Shown here one piece after another: positions 1 to 10,207 of a stretch of DNA of 64,000 nucleotides (positions within the stretch are counted from its first letter, which is position 1; each line of letters starts with the position of its first letter). The notes below the pieces were generated by a model. The model was given only the letters and a program-made list of their open reading frames with translations. It did no database searches and had not been told where the DNA came from. The position numbers were made by a program, and so were the translations under genes. This DNA comes from Soehngenia sp. Its GTDB lineage: Bacteria > Bacillota > Clostridia > Tissierellales > Tissierellaceae. Where the stretch lies: assembly GCA_024637045.1 (NCBI GenBank), contig JAGXFX010000001.1, positions 1-64,000 on the forward strand, given 5' to 3'.

Positions 1-33
1 ATTTCTTGTACCCAAAATCAAAATCCCGAAGAC

Positions 34-95
34 AAAAATAGAACCCGACAGGATCAAAGGACTTTTGAAAAGCCTTGGGTCTTGTGGGTTCTATT
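34..95 (-). terminator. Rho-independent terminator of the moxR-DUF58-TGase-M20 operon
   Basis: Read on the minus strand, AATAGAACCC pairs with GGGTTCTATT around an inner imperfect CTTTTC/AAAAG hairpin, and the stem is followed by a T run. It lies about 60 bases beyond the stop of the M20 peptidase gene. A second small inverted repeat (ATTTTAAC/GTTAAAAT, about 97-120) lies between the gene and this terminator. Confidence 0.8.
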
Positions 96-153
96 AATTT
101 TAACTTTGTGGGGTTAAAATCAGCTATTTAGCGACAGCCCCGTTACTAATTGC

Positions 154-1374
154 CTATTGAAGTTCATCTTCTTTTGGATACGAAGTGAAGTTCTGAGTGA
201 TTCTGGAGTAAATATCAACTGCATTTACAAGGTCCTCAATCTTTATATGCTCATCCTCAGTGTGAGCCAGTGAGAGATCTCCAGGACCAAAAACTACGGT
301 AGGTATTTTGGCATAGGCCTTTAGCAAGGCTGCATCAGACCAACCTATTCCTCGTGTGATATTTGGCTCATAATTCATTATCTCTTTTATTCCTGCTCTA
401 ACTGCTGTTACGATTGTTTCGTTGAATGAAGTAATAAGGGGTGGATGGTACAACGCCAACAAACTCTCAGGAGTGACTTCAATTTTTGCGTTGAATTTGG
501 GATCCTCATCCTTTAGTTTGTTTATGATATCCTGATACTCTCCCATTACAGAATGCTTGTCTTCTCCTGGAATGTATCTCCTGTCAATTCTCAGGATACA
601 TTTGTCTGCAACTGTGCTTTGCTCAGTGCCTCCGGTTATTGTACCGAAGTTCATAACGGAACCGCCCATATACTCATCATACTTTTCCCTTAAAACAGGG
701 TAAAGGTCTTCTTTAACTCTGCTGATAAATGTCATTGCTTGCTCAATTGCATTTACTCCGTTCTCAGGTTTTCCACTGTGAGATGACTTGCCGTAGAATG
801 TGACATCAAACCATTCCAATCCCCTATGGCCAATTGCATACTCGTAGTTTGATGGTTCGCCTACAATAGCACCATCTGCTGTAATACCGGATTTGACAAT
901 ATACTCTGTACCTTCACTCTTGCCTTCCTCGCCGATAACTGCAGTAAATATTACATCCCCTTCAGGTATATATCCGCTTCTTTTCATGGCAACCATGGAA
1001 ATCATAAAAGATGCCAGTGAACCTTTCATATCCACTGAGCCTCTTCCATAGATCTTCCCATCAGAAATATTTGCAGCAAATGGATCGACCGTCATATTAT
1101 AGGGAAGCACAGTATCTGTGTGTCCATTAAACATAAGGGACTTACCAGTACCATTCCCTTTTATTGTAGCCACTACGTTTGGCCTTCCATCAACAACTGG
1201 ATGAAGTTCTGATTCTATTCCATTTTGTACTAGATAATCATGTATATAGTTAGCCACATCACGTTCAAAACCAGGCGTATCCTTGTGGCTTGGTATTCGA
1301 ATTAGATTTTGTGTCAATTCAACAAGTTCTTTCTCGGTAAAATATTTCTTTGGGTCGAATTTCTCTATTGTCAA
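154..1374 (-). CDS. M20 family metallopeptidase (ArgE/DapE-type deacylase)
   Basis: This is a zinc-dependent M20 amidohydrolase/peptidase of 406 residues, the usual length for the ArgE/DapE/CPG2 group. The metal-binding landmarks are present in order: NGHTDTVL near residue 83, YGRGSVDMKG near 110, the catalytic GEEGKSEG near 148, and a C-terminal AHTEDEHI histidine region. The dimerisation lid lies between about residues 185 and 300. The start is a TTG preceded by AAAGGGAAGTG. The gene begins 16 bases after the transglutaminase stop, so it is probably the last gene of that operon. The substrate cannot be assigned from sequence alone; acetylornithine, succinyl-diaminopimelate or a dipeptide are all possible. 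No signal peptide is seen, so it should be cytoplasmic. Confidence 0.85.
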   Translation of the reverse strand: MTIEKFDPKKYFTEKELVELTQNLIRIPSHKDTPGFERDVANYIHDYLVQNGIESELHPVVDGRPNVVATIKGNGTGKSLMFNGHTDTVLPYNMTVDPFAANISDGKIYGRGSVDMKGSLASFMISMVAMKRSGYIPEGDVIFTAVIGEEGKSEGTEYIVKSGITADGAIVGEPSNYEYAIGHRGLEWFDVTFYGKSSHSGKPENGVNAIEQAMTFISRVKEDLYPVLREKYDEYMGGSVMNFGTITGGTEQSTVADKCILRIDRRYIPGEDKHSVMGEYQDIINKLKDEDPKFNAKIEVTPESLLALYHPPLITSFNETIVTAVRAGIKEIMNYEPNITRGIGWSDAALLKAYAKIPTVVFGPGDLSLAHTEDEHIKIEDLVNAVDIYSRITQNFTSYPKEDELQ

Positions 1375-1390
1375 AATATCACTTCCCTTT

Positions 1391-3673
1391 CTAGTTTTTT
1401 ATTCCAATTAACTTGCTTATTTTATTAAGGTAATATGGTATAAATCCCATATGTCTCTTAAGTTGTCCATCAAGCTTTACAAAATATGACTCCATTGACT
1501 CGATATCATCTATATCAGGAGAATAGGTCCCGTATTTGGTTTTGACAAAAAGATTGGTTGCCTGTCTAAATCCAAACTTTTCATAATCGTGAAACTTATG
1601 AGATATTCGATTTGAATATTCGAAATGAGTTTCACCTGGTTTGATTTCATATCCAAGGCTTACAATAATCCAAAGGATCCTTTTATATAAAATCAATAGT
1701 TTGTCTCTACTGCTATAGGTTGAATAGAGTTTCTTTTTATTTATATTTAAATATACTCCTTTTACGAGTTTCCATGCCAATATTAAGGTTATCACAACCA
1801 TGACCCAAAATGCAAACATGGGAACTATATTTAATGTATTTTGTCCACCAAAGTTATCTCCGTTGGAACCATCATTAGTGCCAGAACCACTATTTTCATC
1901 CCTTCCTTCAGTAGATTCAGGATCTCTACTAACCCCTTGTGAATTCTCGCTTTCAATATCCTCCTCAGGGCTTGGATTATAGTCAATTAGCCTTGCCTGG
2001 AGGGGATATGCAGGGGTAGGCTCGAAAATCATCCAACCCACAGGTTCAATAAAAGCCTCAACCCATGTATGAGCATTGCTGTTCAAAACTTCTTGTATGC
2101 CATCATCTGATGCTGGTTCAACAATGAATCCCTCAACATATCGTGCGGGTATTCCTTCAACTCTTAACATAACAGTCAGCGCAGAGGCAAAGTAGGTACA
2201 ATATCCCTGTTCTTCATCAAATAGGAAATGGTCGACAAAATCACTGTCCTCCGGTGGATGAAGTACATCAAGATTATAACTGTAATTGTTTCGTAGGTAT
2301 TCTTCAATAGCAAGTGCTTTATTCAAAGTTGTGTCTTCTTCCTCTGTAATTTCATTTGTTAGTTGAATAGTCCTGTCGGTTATACTATCTGGTAACCCAA
2401 GATAAATCTCAAGGTCAACCACATCATCCAAACCACTATCTGCTCCTCTTTCAACTTGAATACCGTGAGCTCTTGGAGTATAAGCTCTAATATAGTATGA
2501 CTCTCCAGTATAAATGCCTTCTGGATATATAATAGAATGGTCACTACTTACAAGGGAATTTGCATCTTGTTCAATATTATAAGAAGATGGAACTAGTGGA
2601 CTGAATATTGTTGTGGATGAGAAATTATCATTTGTAATAGAGAAGTTGACCTCTCTATGCAACGATTCTTTTTCTTCATCCGTAAGTCCGGAAAAGTCTA
2701 TGTTGTTTTGTGCTGTTCTGTATGATGATTGGTTGGATTCCCAACTACTTCCGGTATAGTAGTGTCTGATATTACCTCTCAGGTAATTTACCCTGTCACC
2801 TCGAATTGTCATAACAACTGTGTCATCAATTCTTACTGGTCCACCAAGCCGTGATGCATCAGTCTGAAAACCTGTGGTTGAAAAATTGAAGGAGAGGGCA
2901 TTGCCAGAAACTCTACGACTTGATTCTCCGGAGCGAAGATCCTGAATCGCAGGAAAAGCTGAGGTTACTTTCTGGTTTAACCAGGACCATCTGATATAAT
3001 CCATTGAACCAGGCAAACTTGCTGCCAGGATTGCGATGATAATGCTGTATGAGATAACAACACTCATCCACTCAGGGTACAGTATTGAAGAACGACTATT
3101 GTTACCAAGATTATCTTCAGCGTCTGATTTTAGCAATGAGTCATACCCCAGAAGAGTTAGATATGAAAAAATGAATAATAGCATAAGATTGAAAGCTTGA
3201 TCATAGAAACTGTACCAATAAATAAGAAAAATAGGTATATACAAAACTGGTATCAATAGGCTGTTTCTGCTCTTAAATATAACCAATCCGGTAAAAAGAG
3301 ATATCATTAGAAGTAGAATTATCCATAGAAAAAGTCTGTTATCGAGACTTATATTCTCAACACCTGAAATATTGTTTATTACATTGTTAATTAGGCTAAA
3401 TAGTCTATCTTTGAAAAGATCATAAAAATCAGGTAAAATATTTCCAATTACAATTGCTGAAATTATAAAGAGTACCATCAAAACGCAAAAATAAAATGGA
3501 TTAATAACAAGAAAGCGAATAATTAGTGCAATTGCTATAACCATACCAATCTGAATCCATATACTTGTTTGGAGGCTCATCCCAACACCAAACATTCTAA
3601 CGAGTGAAAAAATCATCAATAGGTAAACAATATTTAACGCAAATTTTCTATAATCTCTTCTAAATTCAGTCAT
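1391..3673 (-). CDS. Membrane-anchored transglutaminase-like protein (TgpA/DUF3488 type)
   Basis: A membrane protein of about 760 residues with several hydrophobic helices at the N-terminus (roughly residues 10-250), an extracellular transglutaminase-core domain, one further helix near 625-645, and a cytoplasmic C-terminal DUF4129-like tail. The transglutaminase triad is visible: the Cys in QGYCTYFASAL, the His in NAHTWVEAF and the following Asp/Glu region before FEPTP. The ORF track begins upstream at a TTG, but an ATG with GGAGGTG seven bases before it gives a better start. That start overlaps the DUF58 stop by eight bases (ATGACTGA), which implies translational coupling. This family regularly sits with MoxR and DUF58 genes. 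The substrate is unknown; a role in envelope protein processing or cross-linking is inference. Confidence 0.87.
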   Translation of the reverse strand: MTEFRRDYRKFALNIVYLLMIFSLVRMFGVGMSLQTSIWIQIGMVIAIALIIRFLVINPFYFCVLMVLFIISAIVIGNILPDFYDLFKDRLFSLINNVINNISGVENISLDNRLFLWIILLLMISLFTGLVIFKSRNSLLIPVLYIPIFLIYWYSFYDQAFNLMLLFIFSYLTLLGYDSLLKSDAEDNLGNNSRSSILYPEWMSVVISYSIIIAILAASLPGSMDYIRWSWLNQKVTSAFPAIQDLRSGESSRRVSGNALSFNFSTTGFQTDASRLGGPVRIDDTVVMTIRGDRVNYLRGNIRHYYTGSSWESNQSSYRTAQNNIDFSGLTDEEKESLHREVNFSITNDNFSSTTIFSPLVPSSYNIEQDANSLVSSDHSIIYPEGIYTGESYYIRAYTPRAHGIQVERGADSGLDDVVDLEIYLGLPDSITDRTIQLTNEITEEEDTTLNKALAIEEYLRNNYSYNLDVLHPPEDSDFVDHFLFDEEQGYCTYFASALTVMLRVEGIPARYVEGFIVEPASDDGIQEVLNSNAHTWVEAFIEPVGWMIFEPTPAYPLQARLIDYNPSPEEDIESENSQGVSRDPESTEGRDENSGSGTNDGSNGDNFGGQNTLNIVPMFAFWVMVVITLILAWKLVKGVYLNINKKKLYSTYSSRDKLLILYKRILWIIVSLGYEIKPGETHFEYSNRISHKFHDYEKFGFRQATNLFVKTKYGTYSPDIDDIESMESYFVKLDGQLKRHMGFIPYYLNKISKLIGIKN

Positions 3674-4871
3674 GGTACACCTCCAGAACATCGCTGACTC
3701 TTTGCTTATGGTCAATTACGAAAACCGGAATATTATCATCTCTTAACTTGCCAGGAAGAAAGCTATCAACAAGACCTACACTAGAAAGCTTGCTGGTAAT
3801 GGAAATCACAATGGGATTAAGGCCCTTGTAGGCAAGATCTATTGCGACTGCACCATTAGTTGAATCCAAGGAAGGAGTCACGAGTATTGTACTGGAGCCT
3901 TTACGAATCTTTACAGATTGACTGTCTACCAAATCAGCAAGACTATGAAAACCATTACCAGAGTATCTTGCAAGGTTTTCAAGAAAAGTTTTTAATTGGT
4001 CATAATCTCTGCCTTCAATCCTAAAATAGTCGTTGTTGTTCTCATAATTTATTGCGACTGAGATATTGTTGGAAAGGCAATAATGTGCAATGCTTAAGGC
4101 TGATTCAACTACTTTGTCCTCCATATTCTTGTCAAAATCATTCTTGTAGTTACTTTTTAAGCTGTCTAAAAAAATCTCTACATATGTGTCGCTTCGAGTT
4201 TCGAATTCTTTTACAACAGGTATTTCGCTCCTTGAGGAAGCTTTCCAATGGATGGATCTTGTAGAATCACCATCCCTGTACTCACGGAGGGTAGATATTC
4301 TACTCTTGTCTTTGTAGGAATTATCTGATACTAGAAGCTCTCCAGATTGCATGCCTGATGGAACTCTAAAAGAGCTAAGTCGGATGATTTCAGGATATAT
4401 TAAAATGGAAATATCAGATTTAATGTACTTGTTTAGATTATAGAGTCCAAAGACATCATTAATTGTAAGATGAAATCCACCAACCTTATAATATCCTCTG
4501 CGGTTTAGAGTAGATTTCTCAGATTTTGAAAAACTTTCATTGCTTTTAAGGGAAAACGGAATCTGATCAACTGTCTTTCCACCGATATCCTTTGAAAAGT
4601 CTGGAGAGAAGATCAAAATTGGATAAAGTAAAAAGGAATTATTCCGAACAAGGTACTTAATATCGACTACCTCACCTGTAAAAAATTCTCCTGAGTCAAC
4701 ATTTACGGAGCCTGAAAGAAAATACAAACCAATTGCAATATGTACAAATGGCAGAAAAAGAAAGAGAAGCAGGACATGAAAAATAAGGTAGGGGACCTTT
4801 CCACCTACCAGCATGACAGAAATAATTGTGAAGACTAAAAGTATAAGTGCTGATTTAAGATTTTTACTCAT
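3666..4871 (-). CDS. DUF58 domain-containing protein
   Basis: 401 residues. Two hydrophobic helices at the N-terminus (about residues 7-55) anchor it in the membrane, followed by a beta-rich segment and a C-terminal DUF58 region with the hallmark REYRDGDSTRSIHWKASSR near residue 200. The part after that resembles a von Willebrand A-like fold. It lies between moxR and the transglutaminase gene with eight-base overlaps on both sides (ATGAGTAA upstream, ATGACTGA downstream). DUF58 proteins are thought to be partners remodelled by MoxR ATPases. That is family knowledge; nothing in this sequence fixes the client. Confidence 0.9.
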   Translation of the reverse strand: MSKNLKSALILLVFTIISVMLVGGKVPYLIFHVLLLFLFLPFVHIAIGLYFLSGSVNVDSGEFFTGEVVDIKYLVRNNSFLLYPILIFSPDFSKDIGGKTVDQIPFSLKSNESFSKSEKSTLNRRGYYKVGGFHLTINDVFGLYNLNKYIKSDISILIYPEIIRLSSFRVPSGMQSGELLVSDNSYKDKSRISTLREYRDGDSTRSIHWKASSRSEIPVVKEFETRSDTYVEIFLDSLKSNYKNDFDKNMEDKVVESALSIAHYCLSNNISVAINYENNNDYFRIEGRDYDQLKTFLENLARYSGNGFHSLADLVDSQSVKIRKGSSTILVTPSLDSTNGAVAIDLAYKGLNPIVISITSKLSSVGLVDSFLPGKLRDDNIPVFVIDHKQRVSDVLEVYHD

Positions 4872-5805
4872 TGCTTAACACCGGAACTGTAACCCGTTTT
4901 AAGACTCCCTTTAGTATGGATTCCACATTCTTACGTTCGATTCTGGCTTCCGGAGATAGAATCAGGCGATGTCCAAGAACAGGTACTACCATTTCTTTTA
5001 CATCATCTGGTATCACATAATCCCTACCTCTTATATAAGCACAAGCCTTTGATGCTTTCAGCAGATCTATGGATGCTCTCGGGCTTGCGCCAAGCCTAAG
5101 ATCTTCATACGATCTAGATACTTCCGAAATTCTCACTATATATGAAAGAATATCTTCATGAACTTTCAGGGATGCCACTGTGTTTTGCATATCAATTATT
5201 TCATTTTGTGAAACAACTGGGTTAATACCTTTTAGACTACGAATTCCCTGGTAGTTTTGAAGTATTTCTATTTCATCGTTCTTTGAAGGATAACCAAGAG
5301 AGATTCTCATAAGGAATCTGTCAAGCTGTGCCTCAGGAAGTGGGAATGTGCCTTGGTACTCCAAAGGATTCTGAGTGGCAAGAACCATAAAAGGCTTCTC
5401 CAGGATGTAATCCATATCCTCGGTTGAGACTTCTCCTTCTTCCATAGCCTGTAGGAGACTGGATTGAGTTTTAGGTGATGTTCTGTTTATTTCGTCTGCG
5501 AGAAGTATTTGCGTAAAAATTGGACCTTTCCTAAAGACAAAGGAGGAGGTTTCTTTTTGGAACACATTGACCCCAATAATGTCTGATGGCATAAGATCTG
5601 GTGTAAACTGAATCCTTCTGTAGTCGAGATTCATACTTTTCGCAAGTGCCTTAACCAAAGTGGTTTTGCCCACGCCAGGTACATCTTCTATAAGCAGGTG
5701 GCCTTGAGAAAGAAGAGCAATTACAACTATTTCAAGAACATCATCTTTACCTTTTATTACTTTTTTTAAATTTGTCAAGACTGATAAAGCTTTACTATTA
5801 TCCAT
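4864..5805 (-). CDS. MoxR family AAA+ ATPase
   Basis: 313 residues from the chosen ATG. The Walker A motif GVGKTTLVKAL lies near residue 46 and the Walker B LLADEINRTSPK near 105. The sensor region ATQNPLEYQGTFPLPEAQLDRF is typical of MoxR proteins, and a C-terminal lid domain follows. The ORF track runs 20 codons further upstream, but the ATG at 5805 has a strong GGGAGGGG ribosome binding site. First gene of the four-gene minus-strand operon. MoxR ATPases act as chaperones that assemble or activate partner proteins, here probably the DUF58 and transglutaminase products encoded next to it. Confidence 0.93.
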   Translation of the reverse strand: MDNSKALSVLTNLKKVIKGKDDVLEIVVIALLSQGHLLIEDVPGVGKTTLVKALAKSMNLDYRRIQFTPDLMPSDIIGVNVFQKETSSFVFRKGPIFTQILLADEINRTSPKTQSSLLQAMEEGEVSTEDMDYILEKPFMVLATQNPLEYQGTFPLPEAQLDRFLMRISLGYPSKNDEIEILQNYQGIRSLKGINPVVSQNEIIDMQNTVASLKVHEDILSYIVRISEVSRSYEDLRLGASPRASIDLLKASKACAYIRGRDYVIPDDVKEMVVPVLGHRLILSPEARIERKNVESILKGVLKRVTVPVLSNE

Positions 5806-6002
5806 AGTCCCCTCCCAATTAAATGTCTTATGGTAATTATACCAAAAAACACCACCTATATGCATATATTAACAATTGTATGTTGATTAATTTACTGTCA
5901 GCTGTGATTGTAAATGTAATCAAATAGTAAACACTTTACTCTGTTATAAGGGTATAATAAACAATAAGAAAGTAAAACTCGAAAACGAGGAGGAAAGTCG
6001 AT

Positions 6003-8234
6003 ATGAGAAAATCAATTGTTATGCTGTTGATTCTGGCTATGATAGTGAGTGGAGGACCATCCTTTGCAGAGGTAGATGGGGAAGACGGGTTTATTGCACT
6101 TCATTTAGGTAGCCCACTTATCTTGTCAGGAGAGGATATAATATCCCTTGATTCTATGAATCCGGGAGTTGTACCAGTTATACACAATGACAGGACACTG
6201 GTACCTTTGAGAGCAATAAGTGAGCATTTTGGAGCTTTAGTTAGCTATGACGCTGACAACAGGGTTGCGAAAATCCAGATTGAAGGTGTAGAATTCTTGT
6301 TTCCAATAAATGAAAGCTATTATGAAATTCATGAAACTGGAAAACAGAATCAGAAAGTTCAATTCGACACAGAATCGCTTATAATTAAAGACAGAACAAT
6401 GGTGCCATTAAGGGTAATTGCAGAAAATATCCTTCAAATGGATGTAGCATATGACAACAGAGTAATCTTTATCGGGAAAAGTCAGGCAAGCATAGATGAC
6501 CAATTAGTTGAAAGCATTAAGACCAAGATTGGTCAAGCTTTGAAGGTAAGTACCAGAGATGAACTTTTAGCTTTGATAGAAAGTATGGAAGAATCATCTG
6601 CTGAAGAGCCTGAAAGAGAACCATTGTTTGGGAATCAGGCTCCGGCAATGGAGGAAAGTGCAGCAGCTGAAGATAGTGCTAAAGATTTTTCAAATACCAA
6701 TGAGCAAGTAGAAGGTATAAATGAAGCTGATATTGTAAAAACCGATGGTACGTTTATTTATGTAGCAACAAGAGATTCTATCAAGATCTACAAGGCAAAC
6801 GACGGAAAACCAGTGCTGACAGATGAAATGGAAGTTCAAATTGACAAGGCAACAGGGGAATATGTTGAGTTTTCTGAACTGTATATCGATAATGGAAAAC
6901 TTGTTGTCCTTGGAAGAAAAGGAACCATGGGAAATTGGATAAGACCAATGCCTGAACCAATTCCAACGACTGAGATAATGGTTGATTCTATTATGCCTTA
7001 TGGTGGAATGGAATTTGTATATCTTGGAGTTTACGATATAAATACAGAGGGCAAGATGAGCTTAGTCAAGGAACTTGAAGTAGAGGGTAACCTGTTATCA
7101 AGCAGAAAGAAGGAAGAGCACGTTTACCTGGTAGTTAATAAATATATCAACTATTATGGTCCATATACTGAAGAACCTATTCCTGTATTCATGGATACAG
7201 TGATAGGATCTGAGCACAGAGAAATTCCTGTTGATAGTATACTTTATCATCCGGGCAGGTATTCACCCAACTATTTATTGGTTGCTGCGGTGGATATAAT
7301 GGACAAGGATGATCCCGCCAATATTGAGGCTTATCTTGGCAGTGGAAGTGAAATTTATATGAGTGATAATGCCCTATATGTAGCAGGAAATGACTATAAT
7401 TCATTCTGGGGTTCAGTAACAAATATTGCAAGATTCTCAGTTGAGGGCACATCTATAGGTTATACTGGAGGAGGTATGGTTGAAGGCACACTATTGAATC
7501 AGTTTTCAATGGATGAGCATGAGGGAAACCTTAGACTCGCTACAACCAGCTGGAATCAGGATAGTGTTAATGCAGTATACGTGTTGGATAAAAACATGAA
7601 TCAAATTGGAGCAGTTGAAAACCTTGCACCAGGGGAGAGGATATTTTCAGCAAGATTCATGGGCGATATGGGTTATATAGTAACGTTTAGACAAATAGAT
7701 CCGTTATTTGTAATCGATTTGTCAGACCCAGCTAAACCAGTTGTAACAGGTGAGTTGAAGGTACCTGGTTTTTCAAATTATCTTCACCCATTAAGTCAGG
7801 ACGTTCTTCTTGGCATAGGTCAGGATATTGATGAGAAAACAGGAAGACAGCAGGGTATAAAACTGTCCTTGTTTGATGTGTCTGATTCAGGAATGCCAAA
7901 GGAAATCGGCAATTTGATATTGGGAGATACAGGCAGTTACGCTGAGGTTCTCCATAATCACAAGGCATTGATGCTTAAGCAAGAGGATGATTTGATTGCC
8001 TTTGATGCAACCCTGAATTCAATTACAGGAGAACTGACAAGAGAAGCATTCAATGGACTGGTGGTTATTAGAGCTAATGCTGAAGGAGACCTGGAGCTTA
8101 TAAAGGAAATATCAAACGAGGGTATATATGGACAAAATGTTAAGAGACCAGTTTATATTGACGACGTATTATACTATGTCATGGATGATAATATAAGGGC
8201 CTTTAACATGGACAATTACAATGAAATCAAATAA
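6003..8234 (+). CDS. Secreted beta-propeller protein with copper-amine-oxidase-like N-terminal domain
   Basis: 743 residues with a cleavable signal peptide (MRKSIVMLLILAMIVSGGPSFA). Residues about 45-160 form a copper amine oxidase N-terminal-like domain with two repeats of the motif RTLVPLRAI / RTMVPLRVI, a wall-associated stalk module common in Clostridia. An acidic linker follows, then a long C-terminal beta-propeller region (about 235-743) with the entry motif EGINEADIVKTDG typical of the Beta_propel family. It is monocistronic, has an AGGAGG ribosome binding site, and is divergent from the moxR operon. The function is unknown; an extracellular scaffold or sensor role is inference. Confidence 0.85.
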   Translation: MRKSIVMLLILAMIVSGGPSFAEVDGEDGFIALHLGSPLILSGEDIISLDSMNPGVVPVIHNDRTLVPLRAISEHFGALVSYDADNRVAKIQIEGVEFLFPINESYYEIHETGKQNQKVQFDTESLIIKDRTMVPLRVIAENILQMDVAYDNRVIFIGKSQASIDDQLVESIKTKIGQALKVSTRDELLALIESMEESSAEEPEREPLFGNQAPAMEESAAAEDSAKDFSNTNEQVEGINEADIVKTDGTFIYVATRDSIKIYKANDGKPVLTDEMEVQIDKATGEYVEFSELYIDNGKLVVLGRKGTMGNWIRPMPEPIPTTEIMVDSIMPYGGMEFVYLGVYDINTEGKMSLVKELEVEGNLLSSRKKEEHVYLVVNKYINYYGPYTEEPIPVFMDTVIGSEHREIPVDSILYHPGRYSPNYLLVAAVDIMDKDDPANIEAYLGSGSEIYMSDNALYVAGNDYNSFWGSVTNIARFSVEGTSIGYTGGGMVEGTLLNQFSMDEHEGNLRLATTSWNQDSVNAVYVLDKNMNQIGAVENLAPGERIFSARFMGDMGYIVTFRQIDPLFVIDLSDPAKPVVTGELKVPGFSNYLHPLSQDVLLGIGQDIDEKTGRQQGIKLSLFDVSDSGMPKEIGNLILGDTGSYAEVLHNHKALMLKQEDDLIAFDATLNSITGELTREAFNGLVVIRANAEGDLELIKEISNEGIYGQNVKRPVYIDDVLYYVMDDNIRAFNMDNYNEIK

Positions 8235-8250
8235 TATAAAATAACAAAAC

Positions 8251-8289
8251 AAAGCCTCTGGATTATCATTCTATTCTTCCAGAGGCTTT
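8251..8289. terminator. Bidirectional terminator between convergent genes
   Basis: AAAGCCTCTGG and CCAGAGGCTTT form an 11-base-pair stem with a 17-base loop. The minus-strand side is followed by a T-rich run, so it best serves the DUF2207 operon; the plus side has a weaker T/A tract. Confidence 0.8.
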
Positions 8290-8302
8290 AAAATTTATTG
8301 CT

Positions 8303-10207
8303 TTACCAACCGCCGCCACCGCCACCGCCGGAACCACCACCGGAACTACCTCCTCCGAAGCTTCCACCGCCAGTTTTAGCCGGGCTTGATGCCATGGTCT
8401 TGCCAACTGATTTCGTTGTTGAATCCATTCTACTAACAAAGAAAGGTGCAGAAAATGCTCTGCCTGAGTTGGTTTGATACCAATCAGGGCTGTTCATTGT
8501 GATCCCTTCGAAATTCTTTGCCCACTGGTCAGTTACACCAAGTACCATTGCATAAGGGAGTATGTGATAAAAATACTCGGGATCCTCATCAACCAACTGT
8601 TTGATTCTGTCCCTTTCTGCCTTTTCAATGAAGTTCTTAAGGCCTAACAGATGCTGCATCCACTGAATGCCCTGTTTGGTCCTTTTATGTGCAAGCGGTG
8701 ATAAAAATATCACCACAACTCCAATTGCAAAACCAATCAGATATATAGTGCCTGCCTCAGTTATATAGAGAAACAACACCGATATTGCAAAAGCAACAAA
8801 ACCAGTAAATATTCCTGCAAATAGAGTCTTGAATTTTTCAGCGGGCAATCTGGTTTTTATGCTGGCAAACTGAAATGCCGAAACAGAAAGAAAGACTCCC
8901 AAAACAATTCCACCAATTATTGCAAAGACTGCCACAAGACCTGGACTATAAGGATTCATCTCATTGAACAGACCAAGGAAGACCAGAATAAACGCAACTA
9001 CACCCAGCCCGGCCACTCCAAAAGCGGCAAGTTTACCTGACCTGGACAGAAATCTTCTGTTGTCAAAGGAGTTTACAAGCTCGCTTTTTACAGCTCCAAG
9101 AGTTATATAAAAGCTCTCCTTAAGTTGGTCTACTTCCACTACATCGTCAATAGCATAAGTTTCGAAAAGATCGTTGAAGTAGACGCTTTCAAATCTTTTC
9201 GTCCCTGAAGGAAGAGGCTTGAGTTTCTCGAGTTTAAGGGAAGTCTTCATCTTCTTGAAAATCAGTCCGGTTTCGTCTTCTTCTTCAATTATCCTGATAT
9301 AACCTTTATCAGCCCAGTATATCAACATGGAAGTAAGATCATAAGGATCGATCCGATTGTCATAGACATATCCTATTTCAGCAGGAGTAAGATCCTCTGG
9401 AGGATAGAACTCAACAGTTGGATAAATTGGGTCATCCTTTCCGTATTTGAATAATAAGCCAAGTGATCCCAACAGAAGAAGAGGAAACAGAACAAAATAT
9501 GATTTGGTTAGTGTTCTAATTCCTTGTCCATCAGGCTCGACTTCGCTGAAATACCCTTCCTCCAATGGAAGTGCCATTGTCAAGGCTTGTCCGGGTGATA
9601 TGGTCTGATTGTATTGTCCGGTGATGGTATCTTCCGTTACACTGTATTCAACCTGTGCGACTCCCGTAGAGCCTGTGTATCCTGCTGTGAAATTAATATC
9701 CTCTTCATTGAAGTTCTTGGGCATTGTTATTGAAAAAAGTGTCCGATGAATTGGAATCTCCCATTGGTCACCTACGATATTGAAGTAGAACTCATCCATA
9801 TCAGGATTCAAGTCATCCCCAATGTTATATATATAATTCACAGTATAATATTCTATCGGACTTGCATATTCATCTGGATCTCCGATTCTAAGAGAAAGGA
9901 AGTCTCCTTCCCTGGAGGATTGAAATTCATGACCAATCACATCAACATCCTCAATTTTCACAGGTTTTCCAAAATATGTCCTGGTGGGAATATCTCGGAA
10001 TATACCGTGCATATCTGATCGATTAAATTGTACTGTAAGCTTTTCACTGATCCTGTAGGAATTATCCTCAAGTACATCCATCTGTATGTCCAACTCAGAA
10101 ATTTCAAGGTCATATGCTGATGCGTTGGTTATTGATGGCGAAAGAACAATAATTGTAAGAATCAGGAGAAGCAGTAAAAGTTTTTTGTTAAAACTCGACC
10201 TTAACAT
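8303..10207 (-). CDS. DUF2207 family membrane protein with glycine-rich tail
   Basis: About 634 residues. An N-terminal signal-like helix is followed by a beta-rich extracellular domain (about residues 40-230, DUF2207), a transmembrane segment near 245-262, a cytoplasmic region, four further helices around 385-500, and a C-terminal tail of glycine and serine (GGGSFGGGSSGGGSGGGGGGGW). The Gly-rich tail is characteristic of the family. The start at 10207 lies inside the end of lemA (20-base overlap) with GGAG before it; the track's upstream ATG lacks such a site. LemA-DUF2207 pairs are a recurrent unit. The role is unknown. Confidence 0.88.
   Translation of the reverse strand: MLRSSFNKKLLLLLLILTIIVLSPSITNASAYDLEISELDIQMDVLEDNSYRISEKLTVQFNRSDMHGIFRDIPTRTYFGKPVKIEDVDVIGHEFQSSREGDFLSLRIGDPDEYASPIEYYTVNYIYNIGDDLNPDMDEFYFNIVGDQWEIPIHRTLFSITMPKNFNEEDINFTAGYTGSTGVAQVEYSVTEDTITGQYNQTISPGQALTMALPLEEGYFSEVEPDGQGIRTLTKSYFVLFPLLLLGSLGLLFKYGKDDPIYPTVEFYPPEDLTPAEIGYVYDNRIDPYDLTSMLIYWADKGYIRIIEEEDETGLIFKKMKTSLKLEKLKPLPSGTKRFESVYFNDLFETYAIDDVVEVDQLKESFYITLGAVKSELVNSFDNRRFLSRSGKLAAFGVAGLGVVAFILVFLGLFNEMNPYSPGLVAVFAIIGGIVLGVFLSVSAFQFASIKTRLPAEKFKTLFAGIFTGFVAFAISVLFLYITEAGTIYLIGFAIGVVVIFLSPLAHKRTKQGIQWMQHLLGLKNFIEKAERDRIKQLVDEDPEYFYHILPYAMVLGVTDQWAKNFEGITMNSPDWYQTNSGRAFSAPFFVSRMDSTTKSVGKTMASSPAKTGGGSFGGGSSGGGSGGGGGGGW

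Noticed and set aside
9746-10018. Plus-strand ORFs inside the DUF2207 gene and many similar track lines
   Set aside because: They are shadows of real genes on the other strand, with no ribosome binding sites or family motifs.
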